A stretch of 30,629 nucleotides of DNA from CAZEFK01 sp964511405 (GCA_964511405.1 CAZEFK010000077.1:1-30629); one strand, 5' to 3'. Numbered from the stretch's first letter, positions 7,107-16,012 are shown. The notes: generated by a model from the letters alone, not told the origin. Numbers and translations are program-made.

Positions 7107-8138
7107 TCACAGGTTCTCGGCGATCAGCAGGTCGAACGGCACCAGGATCTCCTGCGGCCGCGCCGGCCCCGGCGGATCGGCCGCGGCGGCGGCCATGGCC
7201 TCGACGGTGCGCCGGGCGACCTCGGCGCAGTCGGTCGCGATCACCGCGGTCAGGATGCCGTCGATCAAGCCGGCGCGCGTGGCCGGCATCAGGTCGTTGC
7301 ACACGATCGCCAGGCCACGATCGGCGCCGTCCACCCGGACGGCCTCGACCACGCCCTCCTGCCCGCCGCCGGCGACATAGATTCCGACCAGGTCGCGGTG
7401 GCGCGCCAGCAGGTCCTCGGTCGCCGCGCGGGCGATCCGCCGGTCCTCCAGGTTCACCAGTGCCTCCAGGACCGTGAAGTCGGGCGCGTGCTCGCGGACA
7501 TAGGAGCGGAACGAGATCTCGGCCGTCTCCTGGCACAGATAGCGGTGGCTGCCAACGAGGATGCCGATGCGCCCGGGCCGCCGGGCGGTGCGGGTGATCA
7601 TCCAGGCGGCCGTCCGCCCTTCCTTGCGGTTGTCGCGGCCGATATAGCCGGCCCGCGCCTCGGCGGTGAGGTCGGTGATGATCGCGAAGGTCGGCACGCC
7701 CGACGCGCGCAACTCGGCGATCGCCTCGGAGACATGGGGATGGTCGACCGCGACCACGGCCAGCGCGTCGGCCCGCCGCCCGAGCGCTCTTATGCGCTCG
7801 GCCGGGAACGCCGGCGCGCCCTCGTCCATGTAGTCGACCAGCGGCGTCACCCGCGCCGTCGCGCAGCGCCGGGCCGCCGCCTCCAGCGCCTGGGCCAGCT
7901 GCTGATAGAACGCGTCGCCGCGCCGCAGCAGCAGGAAGCCGAAGCGCCAGGCCGGCCGCTCGCCGACCCGCTGCTTCAGCAGCGGCGCGGCATGGAACCC
8001 GATGGCCTCGGCGGCGGCCAGCACGCGCTCCGCGGTCGGGCCGCGGACCGGATGGCGGCGGTTGAGCACGCGGTCGACGGTGGCGATGCTGACACCGGCC
8101 GCCGCCGCCAGATCCGCGATGGTCGGCCGTTTGCTCAA
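7107..8138 (-). CDS. LacI-family transcriptional regulator
   Basis: A 343-residue LacI/GalR protein. The N-terminal helix-turn-helix is PTIADLAAAAGVSIATVDRVLN with the hinge segment GPTAERVLAAAEAIGFH, followed by a periplasmic-binding-protein-like sugar-sensing core (RFGFLLLRRGDAFYQQLAQAL onward). I place the start at a TTG at 8138 so that the protein begins LSKRPTIADL; GAGGGG lies 10 bp upstream. A GTG at 8156 is an alternative, and a far upstream ATG at 8243 would overlap the promoter of the divergent gene. It is transcribed divergently from the mocD-like oxygenase gene with 124 bp between starts, so control of that operon by a sugar or inositol derivative is the natural inference. TTGCAA boxes in the gap are candidate operators. 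Confidence 0.88.
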   Translation of the reverse strand: MSKRPTIADLAAAAGVSIATVDRVLNRRHPVRGPTAERVLAAAEAIGFHAAPLLKQRVGERPAWRFGFLLLRRGDAFYQQLAQALEAAARRCATARVTPLVDYMDEGAPAFPAERIRALGRRADALAVVAVDHPHVSEAIAELRASGVPTFAIITDLTAEARAGYIGRDNRKEGRTAAWMITRTARRPGRIGILVGSHRYLCQETAEISFRSYVREHAPDFTVLEALVNLEDRRIARAATEDLLARHRDLVGIYVAGGGQEGVVEAVRVDGADRGLAIVCNDLMPATRAGLIDGILTAVIATDCAEVARRTVEAMAAAAADPPGPARPQEILVPFDLLIAENL

Positions 8139-8140
8139 GA

Positions 8141-8206
8141 TTGCAAAACCCCTCACTCTGTCGAAGACTATCTTGATGGGATATGAGAGATTCTTGCAAG
8201 CCCTCA
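8141..8206. promoter_or_regulatory. Paired TTGCAA boxes in the divergent regulator/oxygenase region
   Basis: TTGCAAAACCCCTCA (8141-8155) and TTGCAAGCCCTCA (8194-8206) are near-identical direct repeats 53 bp apart. The second sits within the palindrome CTTGCAAG. TTGCAA half-sites are common in LacI-family operators, and the sites flank the start region of the LacI-type gene. Function is inferred. Confidence 0.4.
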
Positions 8207-8235
8207 TTGAGTGGCAGGTACGGTCTCCGTAGACT
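8207..8235 (+). promoter_or_regulatory. Putative promoter of the mocD-like gene
   Basis: TTGAGT (8207-8212), a 17-bp spacer and TAGACT (8230-8235) match the sigma-70 consensus at four of six bases each. It is placed just downstream of the second TTGCAA box and about 28 bp upstream of the start codon, compatible with repression by the divergent LacI-type protein. Confidence 0.4.
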
Positions 8236-8262
8236 TCGGCCATACGCTCGGGAGGGACGGCG

Positions 8263-9297
8263 ATGCGGGATTACAGCCTGGTCGGGCGCGATGGGCAGCA
8301 GGCCGAGGCCCGAGGCCTGGCCGGCGCCACCTGGTATGCTTGCCCGCTTCAGCGCAAGGACCTCAAGGCGCTGATGCAGCGCCGCGACGGTCCGGCGATC
8401 CGCGACACCCTGATCTGGTTCGCGGCACTCGGCCTGTTCGGCGGGCTGGGCTTCGCGCTGCGCGGCAGCTGGGCAGCGGTGCCCTGCATGCTCGCCTATG
8501 GGATCCTGTATGGCTCGGCCTCGGACAGCCGCTGGCACGAATGCGGCCACGGCACGGCGTTCCGCACCCGCTGGCTGAACGACGCGGTCTATCAGATCGC
8601 CTGCTTCATGGTGCTGCGCGAGCCGACGGTGTGGCGCTGGAGCCATGCCCGGCATCACACCGACACCCTGATCGTCGGCCGCGATCCCGAGATCGCGGCG
8701 CCGCGTCCACCCGACCTGCTCGGCCTCGCGCTCAACCTGGTCGCGCTCAAGAGCAGCGGGGCTGCGCTGCGCAAGCTGGCGATCCACGCCGCCGGCCGGC
8801 TGACCGCCGAGGAGCGGACCTTCATCCCGACCAGCGAGCAGCCGAAGGTGGTGTGGGTGGCGCGGCTCTATGTGGCCCTGTTCGCGGCCGTGGCTGCCGC
8901 CTGCGCGGCCTGGGGCACGATCTGGCCGGCGCTGTTCGTCGGCCTGCCGACGCTGTATGGCGGCGGCCTGGTCATCGTCTTCGGCCTGACCCAGCATGCC
9001 GGCCTCGCCGAAGACGTGCTGGATCACCGCCAGAACAGCCGCACCGTCTACATGAACCCGGTGTTCCGGTTCCTCTACTGGAACATGAACTATCACCTGG
9101 ACCATCACATGTTCCCGATGGTGCCCTACCATGCGCTGCCGCGGCTGCACCAGGCGATCCGGGTCGACTGCCCGCCGCCCTATCGCAGCTGCTGGCACGC
9201 CTATGCCGAGATCCTGCCCGCGCTGCTGCGCCAGCGCCGCGACCCCGCCTACCACGCGGTCCGCCCGGTGCCCGTCCGGGCCGCGGCGGCCGAATGA
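8263..9297 (+). CDS. mocD: MocD-like membrane di-iron oxygenase (fatty-acid desaturase superfamily)
   Basis: A 344-residue integral membrane protein with the three histidine clusters of the desaturase/hydroxylase superfamily: HECGH (92-96), HARHH (128-132) and HLDHH (278-282), plus extra His at 245 and 255. Hydrophobic spans flank the clusters (about 52-85 and 200-240). These enzymes use a di-iron centre, O2 and reduced ferredoxin. The family includes MocD, the oxygenase of rhizopine (3-O-methyl-scyllo-inosamine) breakdown in rhizobia. The next gene is a MocF-like reductase and the following cluster is inositol catabolism, which supports a role in O-demethylating an inositol derivative rather than lipid desaturation. 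GGGAGG precedes the ATG. No Rieske ferredoxin (MocE) is found beside it. The gene symbol is by family and context only. Confidence 0.72.
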   Translation: MRDYSLVGRDGQQAEARGLAGATWYACPLQRKDLKALMQRRDGPAIRDTLIWFAALGLFGGLGFALRGSWAAVPCMLAYGILYGSASDSRWHECGHGTAFRTRWLNDAVYQIACFMVLREPTVWRWSHARHHTDTLIVGRDPEIAAPRPPDLLGLALNLVALKSSGAALRKLAIHAAGRLTAEERTFIPTSEQPKVVWVARLYVALFAAVAAACAAWGTIWPALFVGLPTLYGGGLVIVFGLTQHAGLAEDVLDHRQNSRTVYMNPVFRFLYWNMNYHLDHHMFPMVPYHALPRLHQAIRVDCPPPYRSCWHAYAEILPALLRQRRDPAYHAVRPVPVRAAAAE

Positions 9298-9308
9298 CAG
9301 GAGCAGCC

Positions 9309-10502
9309 ATGACCGAGCCTGGCATGGTGATCGTGGGCGGCGGCGAAGCGGGCGCGCGGGCAGCACTCGCCTTGCGGGCGCAGGGCTGGGCCGGGCCGGT
9401 CACCGTGGTCGGCGCCGAGCCCTGGGCCCCGTACGAGCGGCCGCCGCTGTCCAAGGCGGTGCTGACCGGTGCCGACGAGCCCGTGCCGGCGACGATCCCG
9501 ATGCCGGGCGTCACTGTGCTGCTCGGCACGCCAGTGACCGCGATCGATCGCGCGGGCCATCGGCTGACGCTGGCCGACGGCCGGTTGCTGCCCTATGCCC
9601 GGCTGCTGCTCGCCACCGGCGCCCGGTTGCGCCGGCTGCCGGCGCCTGATATCGCCTATCTGCGGACCTGGCACGACGCCCTGTGGCTGCGTCACCGGCT
9701 GCGGCCCGGCCTCCGGTTGGCCGTGGTCGGCGGCGGCGTCATCGGGCTGGAGGTCGCGGCCAGCGCCGCCCAGCGCGGCTGCGCCGTGACCGTGATCGAG
9801 GCGGCGCCGCGGCTGCTCGGCCGCTGCGCGCCGGCTGAGATCGCCGATCTGGTCGCCGACCGACACCGGGCGGCCGGGGTCGCGCTCCGGCTCGGGACCG
9901 GCGTGGAGGCCATCGACGGGACAACCGTGACCCTGATCGACGGCAGCACCGTCGCCGCCGACCTGGTGGTGGCTGGCATCGGCGTCACGCCCGAGACCGG
10001 CTTGGCCGAGGCAGCCGGCCTGGCGATCGACAACGGGATTCGCGCCGACCATCGGCTGGCGACCGCCGACCCCGACATCTTCGCGGCCGGCGACTGCTGC
10101 TCGGCCCCCCATCCGCTGTTCGGCGGTCGCCGGCTGCGCCTGGAAACGTGGCGCAACACCGGCGACCAGGCGGCGGTCGCCGCGGCCAACATGCTGGGCG
10201 GCGACCGCGCGTGGGACGCCGTGCCCTGGTTCTGGTCCGACCAGTTCGAGCTGTGCCTGCAGGTGGCCGGCCTGCCCGACGCGGGTGCCGAGACCGTCGC
10301 CCGGCCGCTGGCCGGCGCGCGCCTGCTGTTCCACCTGGATCCGGCCGGCCAGCTGGTCGGCGCCAGCGCCTTCGGGCCGCTTGAAGCAATCGCCCGCGAC
10401 GTGCGCGTGGCTGAAATGCTGATCGCGCGGGGCGCCTGTCCGGATCCGGACGCGCTGGCTTCGCCAGCAATGAAGCTCAAGTCACTGCTGGCGGGCGTGT
10501 AA
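9309..10502 (+). CDS. mocF: MocF-like FAD/NAD(P)H-dependent ferredoxin reductase
   Basis: A 397-residue flavoprotein of the rhodocoxin/putidaredoxin reductase type. It has an FAD Rossmann motif at the N-terminus (MVIVGGGEAGARAALAL), YERPPLSKAVL, a central NAD(P)H Rossmann motif (LAVVGGGVIGLEVAASAAQRG), and the FAD-binding DIFAAGDCC, followed by a C-terminal reductase domain. It would pass electrons from NAD(P)H to a small ferredoxin that feeds the upstream oxygenase. I choose ATG 9309 because AGGAG lies 5 bp upstream. An ATG at 9294 overlapping the mocD stop is also possible. The gene ends with TAA at 10502 and the convergent iolB ends with its stop at 10503, so there is no intergenic base between them. 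Confidence 0.8.
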   Translation: MTEPGMVIVGGGEAGARAALALRAQGWAGPVTVVGAEPWAPYERPPLSKAVLTGADEPVPATIPMPGVTVLLGTPVTAIDRAGHRLTLADGRLLPYARLLLATGARLRRLPAPDIAYLRTWHDALWLRHRLRPGLRLAVVGGGVIGLEVAASAAQRGCAVTVIEAAPRLLGRCAPAEIADLVADRHRAAGVALRLGTGVEAIDGTTVTLIDGSTVAADLVVAGIGVTPETGLAEAAGLAIDNGIRADHRLATADPDIFAAGDCCSAPHPLFGGRRLRLETWRNTGDQAAVAAANMLGGDRAWDAVPWFWSDQFELCLQVAGLPDAGAETVARPLAGARLLFHLDPAGQLVGASAFGPLEAIARDVRVAEMLIARGACPDPDALASPAMKLKSLLAGV

Positions 10503-11300
10503 TCACGCCTTCAACAGCCACTCATGCTCGGGCGCGTTGTAGATCTTCCAGGTCCGCTTCGGCCCGGCCATCACGTTCAGGTAATACAGGTCGTAACCAT
10601 GCAGGGCGGCGCAGGGGTGGTAGCCGCGGGGCACCATCACCAGGCTGCCGTCCTCCAGGGTCATGGTCTCGTCCAGCGCGCGGTCGTCGGTGTAGACGCG
10701 CTGGAAGGCGAAGCCCTGGGACGGGTTCAGGCGGTGGTAATAGACCTCCTCCAGCGCCGACTCGTCGGGCAGCTTGTCCGAATCGTGCTTGTGCGGCGGA
10801 TAGCTGGAGGCATGGCCGCCGGGGGTGATGACCTCGACCACCAGCAGCGAGTCGGCGGGCTCGGTCTCGGGCAGGATGTTGCAGACGTGGCGAGTGTTGG
10901 TGCCCTTGCCCCGGGTCTCCTGGCTCAGCTGCTCCGGACCGATCAGGCGCGCCGGGCGGGCGCCCGCCACCCCGGGCGCCGAGCACACCGCCAGCTCGAC
11001 CAGCCCCTCCGCCACGGCCGACCAGCGGCCGCCGGCGGGGACATAGACCGCGGCCGGCTTGCCCTGGAACGGCGAGGCCCGGCCACCGACACTGCCGAAG
11101 TCGCGGCCATCGGCAGTGATGCGGGCGCGGCCGGTCACCAGCACCAGGCAGACCTCGCGGTCGCCGGTGTCGCCGCCGGCGGTTTCGCCCGCGGCCAGCT
11201 TCAGCAGATCGAAGCCGACATAGGTCCAGCCCGCGGTCTCCGGCGTGACATGGAGCACCCGTCCCCGGGTGCCGCTCGGCTTGACGAGGAGGTTCGGCAT
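10503..11300 (-). CDS. iolB: 5-deoxy-glucuronate isomerase IolB
   Basis: A 265-residue cupin-type isomerase that turns 5-deoxy-D-glucuronate into 5-dehydro-2-deoxy-D-gluconate. Family hallmarks are visible: PHKHDSDKLPDESALEEVYYH with metal-binding His/Glu, GFAFQRVYTDD, VMVPRGYHPCAALHGYDLYYLNVMAG and the terminal RTWKIYNAPEHEWL. Length is normal. GGAAGGA precedes the ATG at 11300. It is the last gene of the leftward iolR-C-D-E-B operon and starts 17 bp after iolE. No terminator separates it from the convergent mocF, so antisense read-through in both directions is possible. Confidence 0.95.
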   Translation of the reverse strand: MPNLLVKPSGTRGRVLHVTPETAGWTYVGFDLLKLAAGETAGGDTGDREVCLVLVTGRARITADGRDFGSVGGRASPFQGKPAAVYVPAGGRWSAVAEGLVELAVCSAPGVAGARPARLIGPEQLSQETRGKGTNTRHVCNILPETEPADSLLVVEVITPGGHASSYPPHKHDSDKLPDESALEEVYYHRLNPSQGFAFQRVYTDDRALDETMTLEDGSLVMVPRGYHPCAALHGYDLYYLNVMAGPKRTWKIYNAPEHEWLLKA

Positions 11301-11317
11301 GGCGGCGTTCCTTCCGG

Positions 11318-12202
11318 CTAGCGCTTGAGGCCGGCGTCCGCGATGAAGCGGACCAGGTTGTCGTAGCCCATGCGGGCATAGACGGCGGGGATCGCCTTGT
11401 CGGGGTCCTGCTCGGCCTCCAGCACGATCCAACCCTGGTAGCCGGGCACCTGACGGAACACCCCCGCATAGTCGACCATGCCGTCGCCGGGCACGGTATA
11501 GACGCCGGCGACGACGGCATCCAGGAACGACCAGTCCTCGGCGTTGGCGCGATCCATGACCGCCCGGCGCACGTCCTTGGCATGGATGTGGCCGACGCGG
11601 GCCCCGTGACGCCGCGCCAGCTCGACCGGGTCGGCGCCGCCCCAGGTGGCGTGGCCGGTGTCGAGCAGCAGCTTCACCGCCGGGCCGGTCATGGCCATCA
11701 GCCGGTCGATCTCGGGCCCGGTCTGGACCACCGTGCCCATATGATGGTGGTAGACCAGCGGCAGCCCCTCGGCCGCGACCAGCTCGGCGAAGGCGGTCAG
11801 GCGGCTGGCGAAGCGGTCCCACTCGGCGTCGGTCATGACCGGCCGCGCCGACAGCCGGGCCGACCGCGTGCCGTGCACCGTGCGGGTGCACTCGGCGGCG
11901 ATGAAGACCCGGCAGCCCATGGCCTTCAGCAGCGCCAGATGCGGCCGCGCCGCGGCCAGCTCGGCCTCGGGGTCGCGCTCCAGCAGGAAGGTCGAGTGCC
12001 AGCCGCCGACCAGATCCAGGCCGTGGCCGGCCAGGATCGGGCGCAGGGCGTCGGCCTGGCGCGGGAACTTGTTGCCCAGCTCCATGCCCTCGAAGCCGAT
12101 CGCCTTGGCCTCGCTCAGGCACTGCTCCAGCGGGATGTGGCCGCCCAGCTCCAGCAGGTCGTCGTTGGACCAGCCGATCGGGTTGGCGCCGATCCGGATC
12201 AT
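11318..12202 (-). CDS. iolE: Inosose dehydratase IolE (MocC family)
   Basis: A 294-residue TIM-barrel enzyme that removes water from 2-keto-myo-inositol to give 3D-(3,5/4)-trihydroxycyclohexane-1,2-dione. It begins with the typical IGANPIGWSNDD and contains GFEGMELGNKFP, LVYHHHMGTVVQT, LLLDTGHATWGGADP, RVGHIHAKDVR and WIVLEAEQDP. The metal ligands lie at E, D, H and E in these motifs. The same family includes MocC of rhizopine catabolism. It sits 25 bp downstream of iolD and 17 bp upstream of iolB in the same operon. Confidence 0.95.
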   Translation of the reverse strand: MIRIGANPIGWSNDDLLELGGHIPLEQCLSEAKAIGFEGMELGNKFPRQADALRPILAGHGLDLVGGWHSTFLLERDPEAELAAARPHLALLKAMGCRVFIAAECTRTVHGTRSARLSARPVMTDAEWDRFASRLTAFAELVAAEGLPLVYHHHMGTVVQTGPEIDRLMAMTGPAVKLLLDTGHATWGGADPVELARRHGARVGHIHAKDVRRAVMDRANAEDWSFLDAVVAGVYTVPGDGMVDYAGVFRQVPGYQGWIVLEAEQDPDKAIPAVYARMGYDNLVRFIADAGLKR

Positions 12203-12227
12203 GCGTCGATACTCCTTCAGAGACCCG

Positions 12228-14075
12228 TCAGCCGATCAGCCGCTGGCGGCGGACGGCCTGCTCATAGTCGGCGCGGGCGCGGTTGACCTCGGGCCGCGAG
12301 CTGACCTCGGGCACCGCCACGTCCCACCAGTGGCCGCCGGCGCCGGTCGACGCCAGCGGATCGGTGTCGATCACCAGCACCGTGGTGCGGTCGGCGGCGC
12401 GCGCGTCGGCCAGGCCGGCCTCCAGCTCGGCCAGCGAGCCGACCTTGCACGCACCAGCGCCCAGCGCCGCCGCATGGGCGGCGAAGTCGATCTCGGGCAG
12501 CACCTGGTGGCGGGTATGCTCCAGCAGGTTGTTGAAGCTGGCGCCGCCGGTCGCGCGCTGCAGGCGGTTGATGCAGCCGTAGCCGCGGTTGTCCAGGACC
12601 ACGATGGTGAGCTTGAGCCCCAGCATCACCGAGGTCGCGATCTCGGAATTCATCATCAGGTACGAGCCGTCGCCGACCATGACCACGACCTCGTCCTGGG
12701 GCCGGGCCATCTTCACGCCCAAGCCGCCGGCGATCTCGTAGCCCATGCAGCTATAGCCATATTCCAGGTGGTAGGAGCCGGGGCCCCTGGCCTGCCACAG
12801 CTTGTGCAGCTCGCCCGGCAGGCCGCCGGCGGCGCACACGACGATCGCCTCGGGCCCGCAAGCGCGCTGGACGGCGCCGATCACCTGGGCGTCCGACGGC
12901 CGTGGCGCGTTGCCCGGCGCGGTCGCCGCGCGCTGCGCTTCGGCCCAGCCCGCCTTGCCGTCGGCGGCGCGGCGGCGCCAATCGGCCGGCGCCTGCCAAT
13001 CGCCCAGCGCCTGGCCCAGGGCCTCCAGGCCGGCGGCGGCGTCGGCGACCAGCGGCAGCGCGCCATGCTTGCCGGCGTCGAACAGCTGGACATTGAGGCC
13101 GACCACCCGGCTGCCGGGATCCTGGAACAGCGCCCAGGAGCCGGTCGTGAAGTCCTGCAGCCGGGTCCCGACCGCCAGCACCAGGTCGGCCGTTGCCGCC
13201 AGGCCGTTGGCCGCCGACGTCCCGGTCACGCCGAGCGAGCCCATGTTCAGGGGATGACTGTCGGGCAGCGCCGATTTCCCGGCCTGGGTCTCGGCCACCG
13301 GCACGCCGTGGCGCTCGGCGAACCCGCGCAGCGCGGCGGTGGCGCCGGCATAGAGCACGCCGCCGCCGGCCACGATCAGCGGCCGCTGGGCGACGCGCAG
13401 CGCGGCCACCGCCGCCGCCAGCTCGTCGACATCGGGCCGGACCCGGCGCGGCGCCCAGATCCGCTCGGCGAAGAGCGCCGCCGGATAGTCGAAGGCCTCG
13501 GCCTGCACGTCCTGGCACAGCGCCAGGGTCACCGGACCGCACTCGGCGGGGTCGGTCAGCACCGCCATGGCGCGGGCCAGGGCCGGGATCAGCTGCTCGG
13601 GCCGGGTGATGCGGTCGAAATAGCGCGACACCGGCCGGAAACAATCATTGGCCGAGACCGTGCCGTCGCCGAAGTCCTCGATCTGCTGCAGCACCGGGTC
13701 GGGGCGCCGGCTGGCGAAGACGTCGCCGGGCAGCAGCAGCACCGGCAGGCGATTGACATGGGCCAGCGCCGCCGCCGTCACCAGGTTTGTGGCGCCCGGC
13801 CCGATCGACGTGGTCACCGCCATCATGCGTCGGCGGAAGCTGGCCTTGGCGAAGGCGATGGCGGCGTGGGCCATGGCCTGCTCGTTGTGGGCGCGGAAGG
13901 TCGGCAGGCGGTCGCCTATCTGGTGCAGCGCCTCGCCCACTCCGGCGACGTTGCCGTGGCCGAAGATCGCCCAGACGCCGGCGAACAGCGGCAGCGTGCG
14001 GCCGTCGACGACGGTCGCCTGGGCAGCCAGGAAGCGGGTCAGCGCCTGGGCCATGGTCAGGCGGATCGTGGTCAT
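12228..14075 (-). CDS. iolD: 3D-(3,5/4)-trihydroxycyclohexane-1,2-dione acylhydrolase IolD (ThDP enzyme)
   Basis: A 615-residue thiamine-diphosphate enzyme that hydrolytically opens the inositol-derived ring to 5-deoxy-glucuronate. The ThDP domain order is PYR (Glu in RAHNEQAMAHAA), a central domain (PLIVAGGGVLYAGA), then PP with the GDG-N cofactor motif GDGSYLMMNSEIATS and LDNRGYGCINRLQ. The N-terminus TIRLTMAQALTRFLAAQ is diagnostic for IolD. GGGGAGGA stands just before ATG 14075. The frame continues upstream without a stop but only as an artefact of high GC. It lies 26 bp after iolC and 25 bp before iolE. Confidence 0.96.
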   Translation of the reverse strand: MTTIRLTMAQALTRFLAAQATVVDGRTLPLFAGVWAIFGHGNVAGVGEALHQIGDRLPTFRAHNEQAMAHAAIAFAKASFRRRMMAVTTSIGPGATNLVTAAALAHVNRLPVLLLPGDVFASRRPDPVLQQIEDFGDGTVSANDCFRPVSRYFDRITRPEQLIPALARAMAVLTDPAECGPVTLALCQDVQAEAFDYPAALFAERIWAPRRVRPDVDELAAAVAALRVAQRPLIVAGGGVLYAGATAALRGFAERHGVPVAETQAGKSALPDSHPLNMGSLGVTGTSAANGLAATADLVLAVGTRLQDFTTGSWALFQDPGSRVVGLNVQLFDAGKHGALPLVADAAAGLEALGQALGDWQAPADWRRRAADGKAGWAEAQRAATAPGNAPRPSDAQVIGAVQRACGPEAIVVCAAGGLPGELHKLWQARGPGSYHLEYGYSCMGYEIAGGLGVKMARPQDEVVVMVGDGSYLMMNSEIATSVMLGLKLTIVVLDNRGYGCINRLQRATGGASFNNLLEHTRHQVLPEIDFAAHAAALGAGACKVGSLAELEAGLADARAADRTTVLVIDTDPLASTGAGGHWWDVAVPEVSSRPEVNRARADYEQAVRRQRLIG

Positions 14076-14101
14076 CGGTGTCCTCCCCCCAGGAAATGCG
14101 C

Positions 14102-16012
14102 TCATGCCGCCTGGGTGCGGCTGGCGGCCAGCCAGGCCTCGACCAGGCCCTCGAATTTGCGGGCCATGTCGGCCACGGCGTCGGCATCGCCGATCTCGCC
14201 GGCCAGCCAGCGGCCGGCCGCCTCGGCGAAGATAGTGCGCCCGACCGCGAAGCCCTTGACCATGGGCACGGCGGCGGCGGTGCCGAACGCGGCGCGGAGT
14301 TCGGCCTCCGGCGCGTCGAGCCCGAGCATGACGATGCCGCGGCAATAGGGGTCGTGGCGGCCGATCACCTCGGCGGTCCGCTGCCAGGCCGCGGTGGTCG
14401 CCAGCGGCTCGAGCTTCCACCAGTCCGGCCGGATGCCGAGCGCATAGAGGCGATCGAGCACCGCCGCGACCGTGCCGTCGCCCAGCGGCCCGTGCTTGCC
14501 GGCGATGATCTCGACCAGCAGCTCGCGCCCGACCGTCCGCGCCGCATCGGCCAGGCGCAGCAGCTCGCGCTCCTGACGCGCCTTGAGGTCGTCCGGGTCG
14601 TCGGGGTGGTAGAAGCACAGGCACTTGACCGTATGCCCGACCGGCCATTCCGCGAGGTGGCTGCCGAGGTCGGGCAGCTGGTCGAAGTCGAGCGGCCGCG
14701 AGCCCGGCTTCTCGACCGGCCGGCCGATCCACAAGGGGTGCCGGGCAGCGCGGAACAGCGCGCGCGTGCCGTAGGTCGAATCGAGCAGCATGCCGTAGCC
14801 CGGCCGGCCGCGCGCGATCCGCGCCGCCGCCTCGACTGCCAGCACCTTGAAATCGGCCAGCCGGGCTCGCGGCTGGCCCGCGCGGTCGGCGATCTCTTCG
14901 AGCTGCGATCGATGGTCGATCGCCAGCGCCATCAGGGTCTCGGGCTGGGGCCGGCGAGTGGTGGCCCAATGGATGTGGTTGAGGTCGGCGTCCTTGCGCA
15001 GCGCCCGGTGCGGGCTGCCCTGAGCCAGGAAGCGGGTCAGCTCCGCCCAGGTCGGATATTCCGGCGAGCACAGCAGGCGCGACACGGCGAAGGCGCCGCA
15101 GGCGTTGGCCCAGGTGGCGCAGGTCGCCAGCGGCTCGCCCGCGAGCCAGCCGCGCAGGAAGCCCGACAGGAAGGCGTCGCCGGCGCCCAGCACGTTGTAG
15201 ACCTCGATCGGGAAGCCCTGGCCGACGATCCCGGCCTCCAGGTCGTCGGGGATCGGCCCGTCATAGACGACGCAGCCCATGGCGCCGCGTTTGAGCACGA
15301 TGGTCGCCGCCGACAGGGCGCGGATCCCGCGCAGGGCGTCGGCCAGGCTGTCGGCGCCCGATGCGATCCGCACTTCCTCCTCGGTGCCCACGATCAGGTC
15401 GCAGTCGGGCAGGATGGTGCGCAGCCGCGCCGACACGGCGTCGGACTTGACGTAGCGCTCGAAGCCGGCCGCGTGGCCGGCCAGGCCCCACAGGTTCGGC
15501 CGGTAGTCGATGTCGAACACGACCTTGCCGCCGGTGGCGCGAGCGGTGCGGATCGCCTTGCGCTGGGCGGCCTCGCTGTGCGGGCGCGAGAAATGGGTGC
15601 CGGTGACCACCACGGCGCCCGCCGACGCGATCAGGCCCTCGTCGATGTCGGCCTCGGACAGCGCCATGTCGGCGCAGTCGGCGCGGTAGAAGATCATGGG
15701 CGACACGCCCTCGTCCTCGACCGCCAGCAGCACCAGGGCGGTCAGGCGCTCGGGATCGACCGCGACGCCGGCGGTCGCGACACCCTCGCGCGCCAGCTGC
15801 TCGCGGATGAAGTCGCCCATCTGCTCGGCGCCGACCCGCGTGATCACGGCCGAGCGCAGGCCCAGCCGCGCAGTGCCGATGGCGATGTTGGTGGGGCAGC
15901 CGCCGACCGATTTGGCGAAGGTGCCGATGTCCTGCAGGCGCGAGCCGATCTGCTGGCCGTAGAGGTCGACCGAGGATCGGCCGATCGTCACCACATCCAG
16001 GGTCTTGTCCAT
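14102..16012 (-). CDS. iolC: Bifunctional 5-dehydro-2-deoxygluconokinase / DUF2090 aldolase-like fusion (IolC-IolJ type)
   Basis: A 636-residue two-domain protein. Residues 1-325 are a PfkB-family sugar kinase: SVGGCPTNIAIGTARLG near the N-terminus and NVLGAGDAFLSGFLRG with catalytic D279. This half phosphorylates 5-dehydro-2-deoxygluconate. Residues of about 330-630 are a DUF2090 TIM-barrel domain (LMALAIDHRSQLEEIA, KHGPLGDGTVAAVLDRLY, WWKLEPL, GIVMLGLDAPEAELRAAF, VKGFAVGRTIFAEAA). It probably splits the phosphorylated product into DHAP and malonate semialdehyde, replacing a separate IolJ aldolase. The fusion is common in Proteobacteria. It is the first enzyme gene after iolR, and ATTCCAT boxes lie upstream. 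Confidence 0.94.
   Translation of the reverse strand: MDKTLDVVTIGRSSVDLYGQQIGSRLQDIGTFAKSVGGCPTNIAIGTARLGLRSAVITRVGAEQMGDFIREQLAREGVATAGVAVDPERLTALVLLAVEDEGVSPMIFYRADCADMALSEADIDEGLIASAGAVVVTGTHFSRPHSEAAQRKAIRTARATGGKVVFDIDYRPNLWGLAGHAAGFERYVKSDAVSARLRTILPDCDLIVGTEEEVRIASGADSLADALRGIRALSAATIVLKRGAMGCVVYDGPIPDDLEAGIVGQGFPIEVYNVLGAGDAFLSGFLRGWLAGEPLATCATWANACGAFAVSRLLCSPEYPTWAELTRFLAQGSPHRALRKDADLNHIHWATTRRPQPETLMALAIDHRSQLEEIADRAGQPRARLADFKVLAVEAAARIARGRPGYGMLLDSTYGTRALFRAARHPLWIGRPVEKPGSRPLDFDQLPDLGSHLAEWPVGHTVKCLCFYHPDDPDDLKARQERELLRLADAARTVGRELLVEIIAGKHGPLGDGTVAAVLDRLYALGIRPDWWKLEPLATTAAWQRTAEVIGRHDPYCRGIVMLGLDAPEAELRAAFGTAAAVPMVKGFAVGRTIFAEAAGRWLAGEIGDADAVADMARKFEGLVEAWLAASRTQAA

Noticed and set aside
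11835..14348. An 837-codon open frame on the + strand
   Set aside because: It is antisense to iolE and iolD, which carry complete family motifs. Composition is that of a shadow frame.
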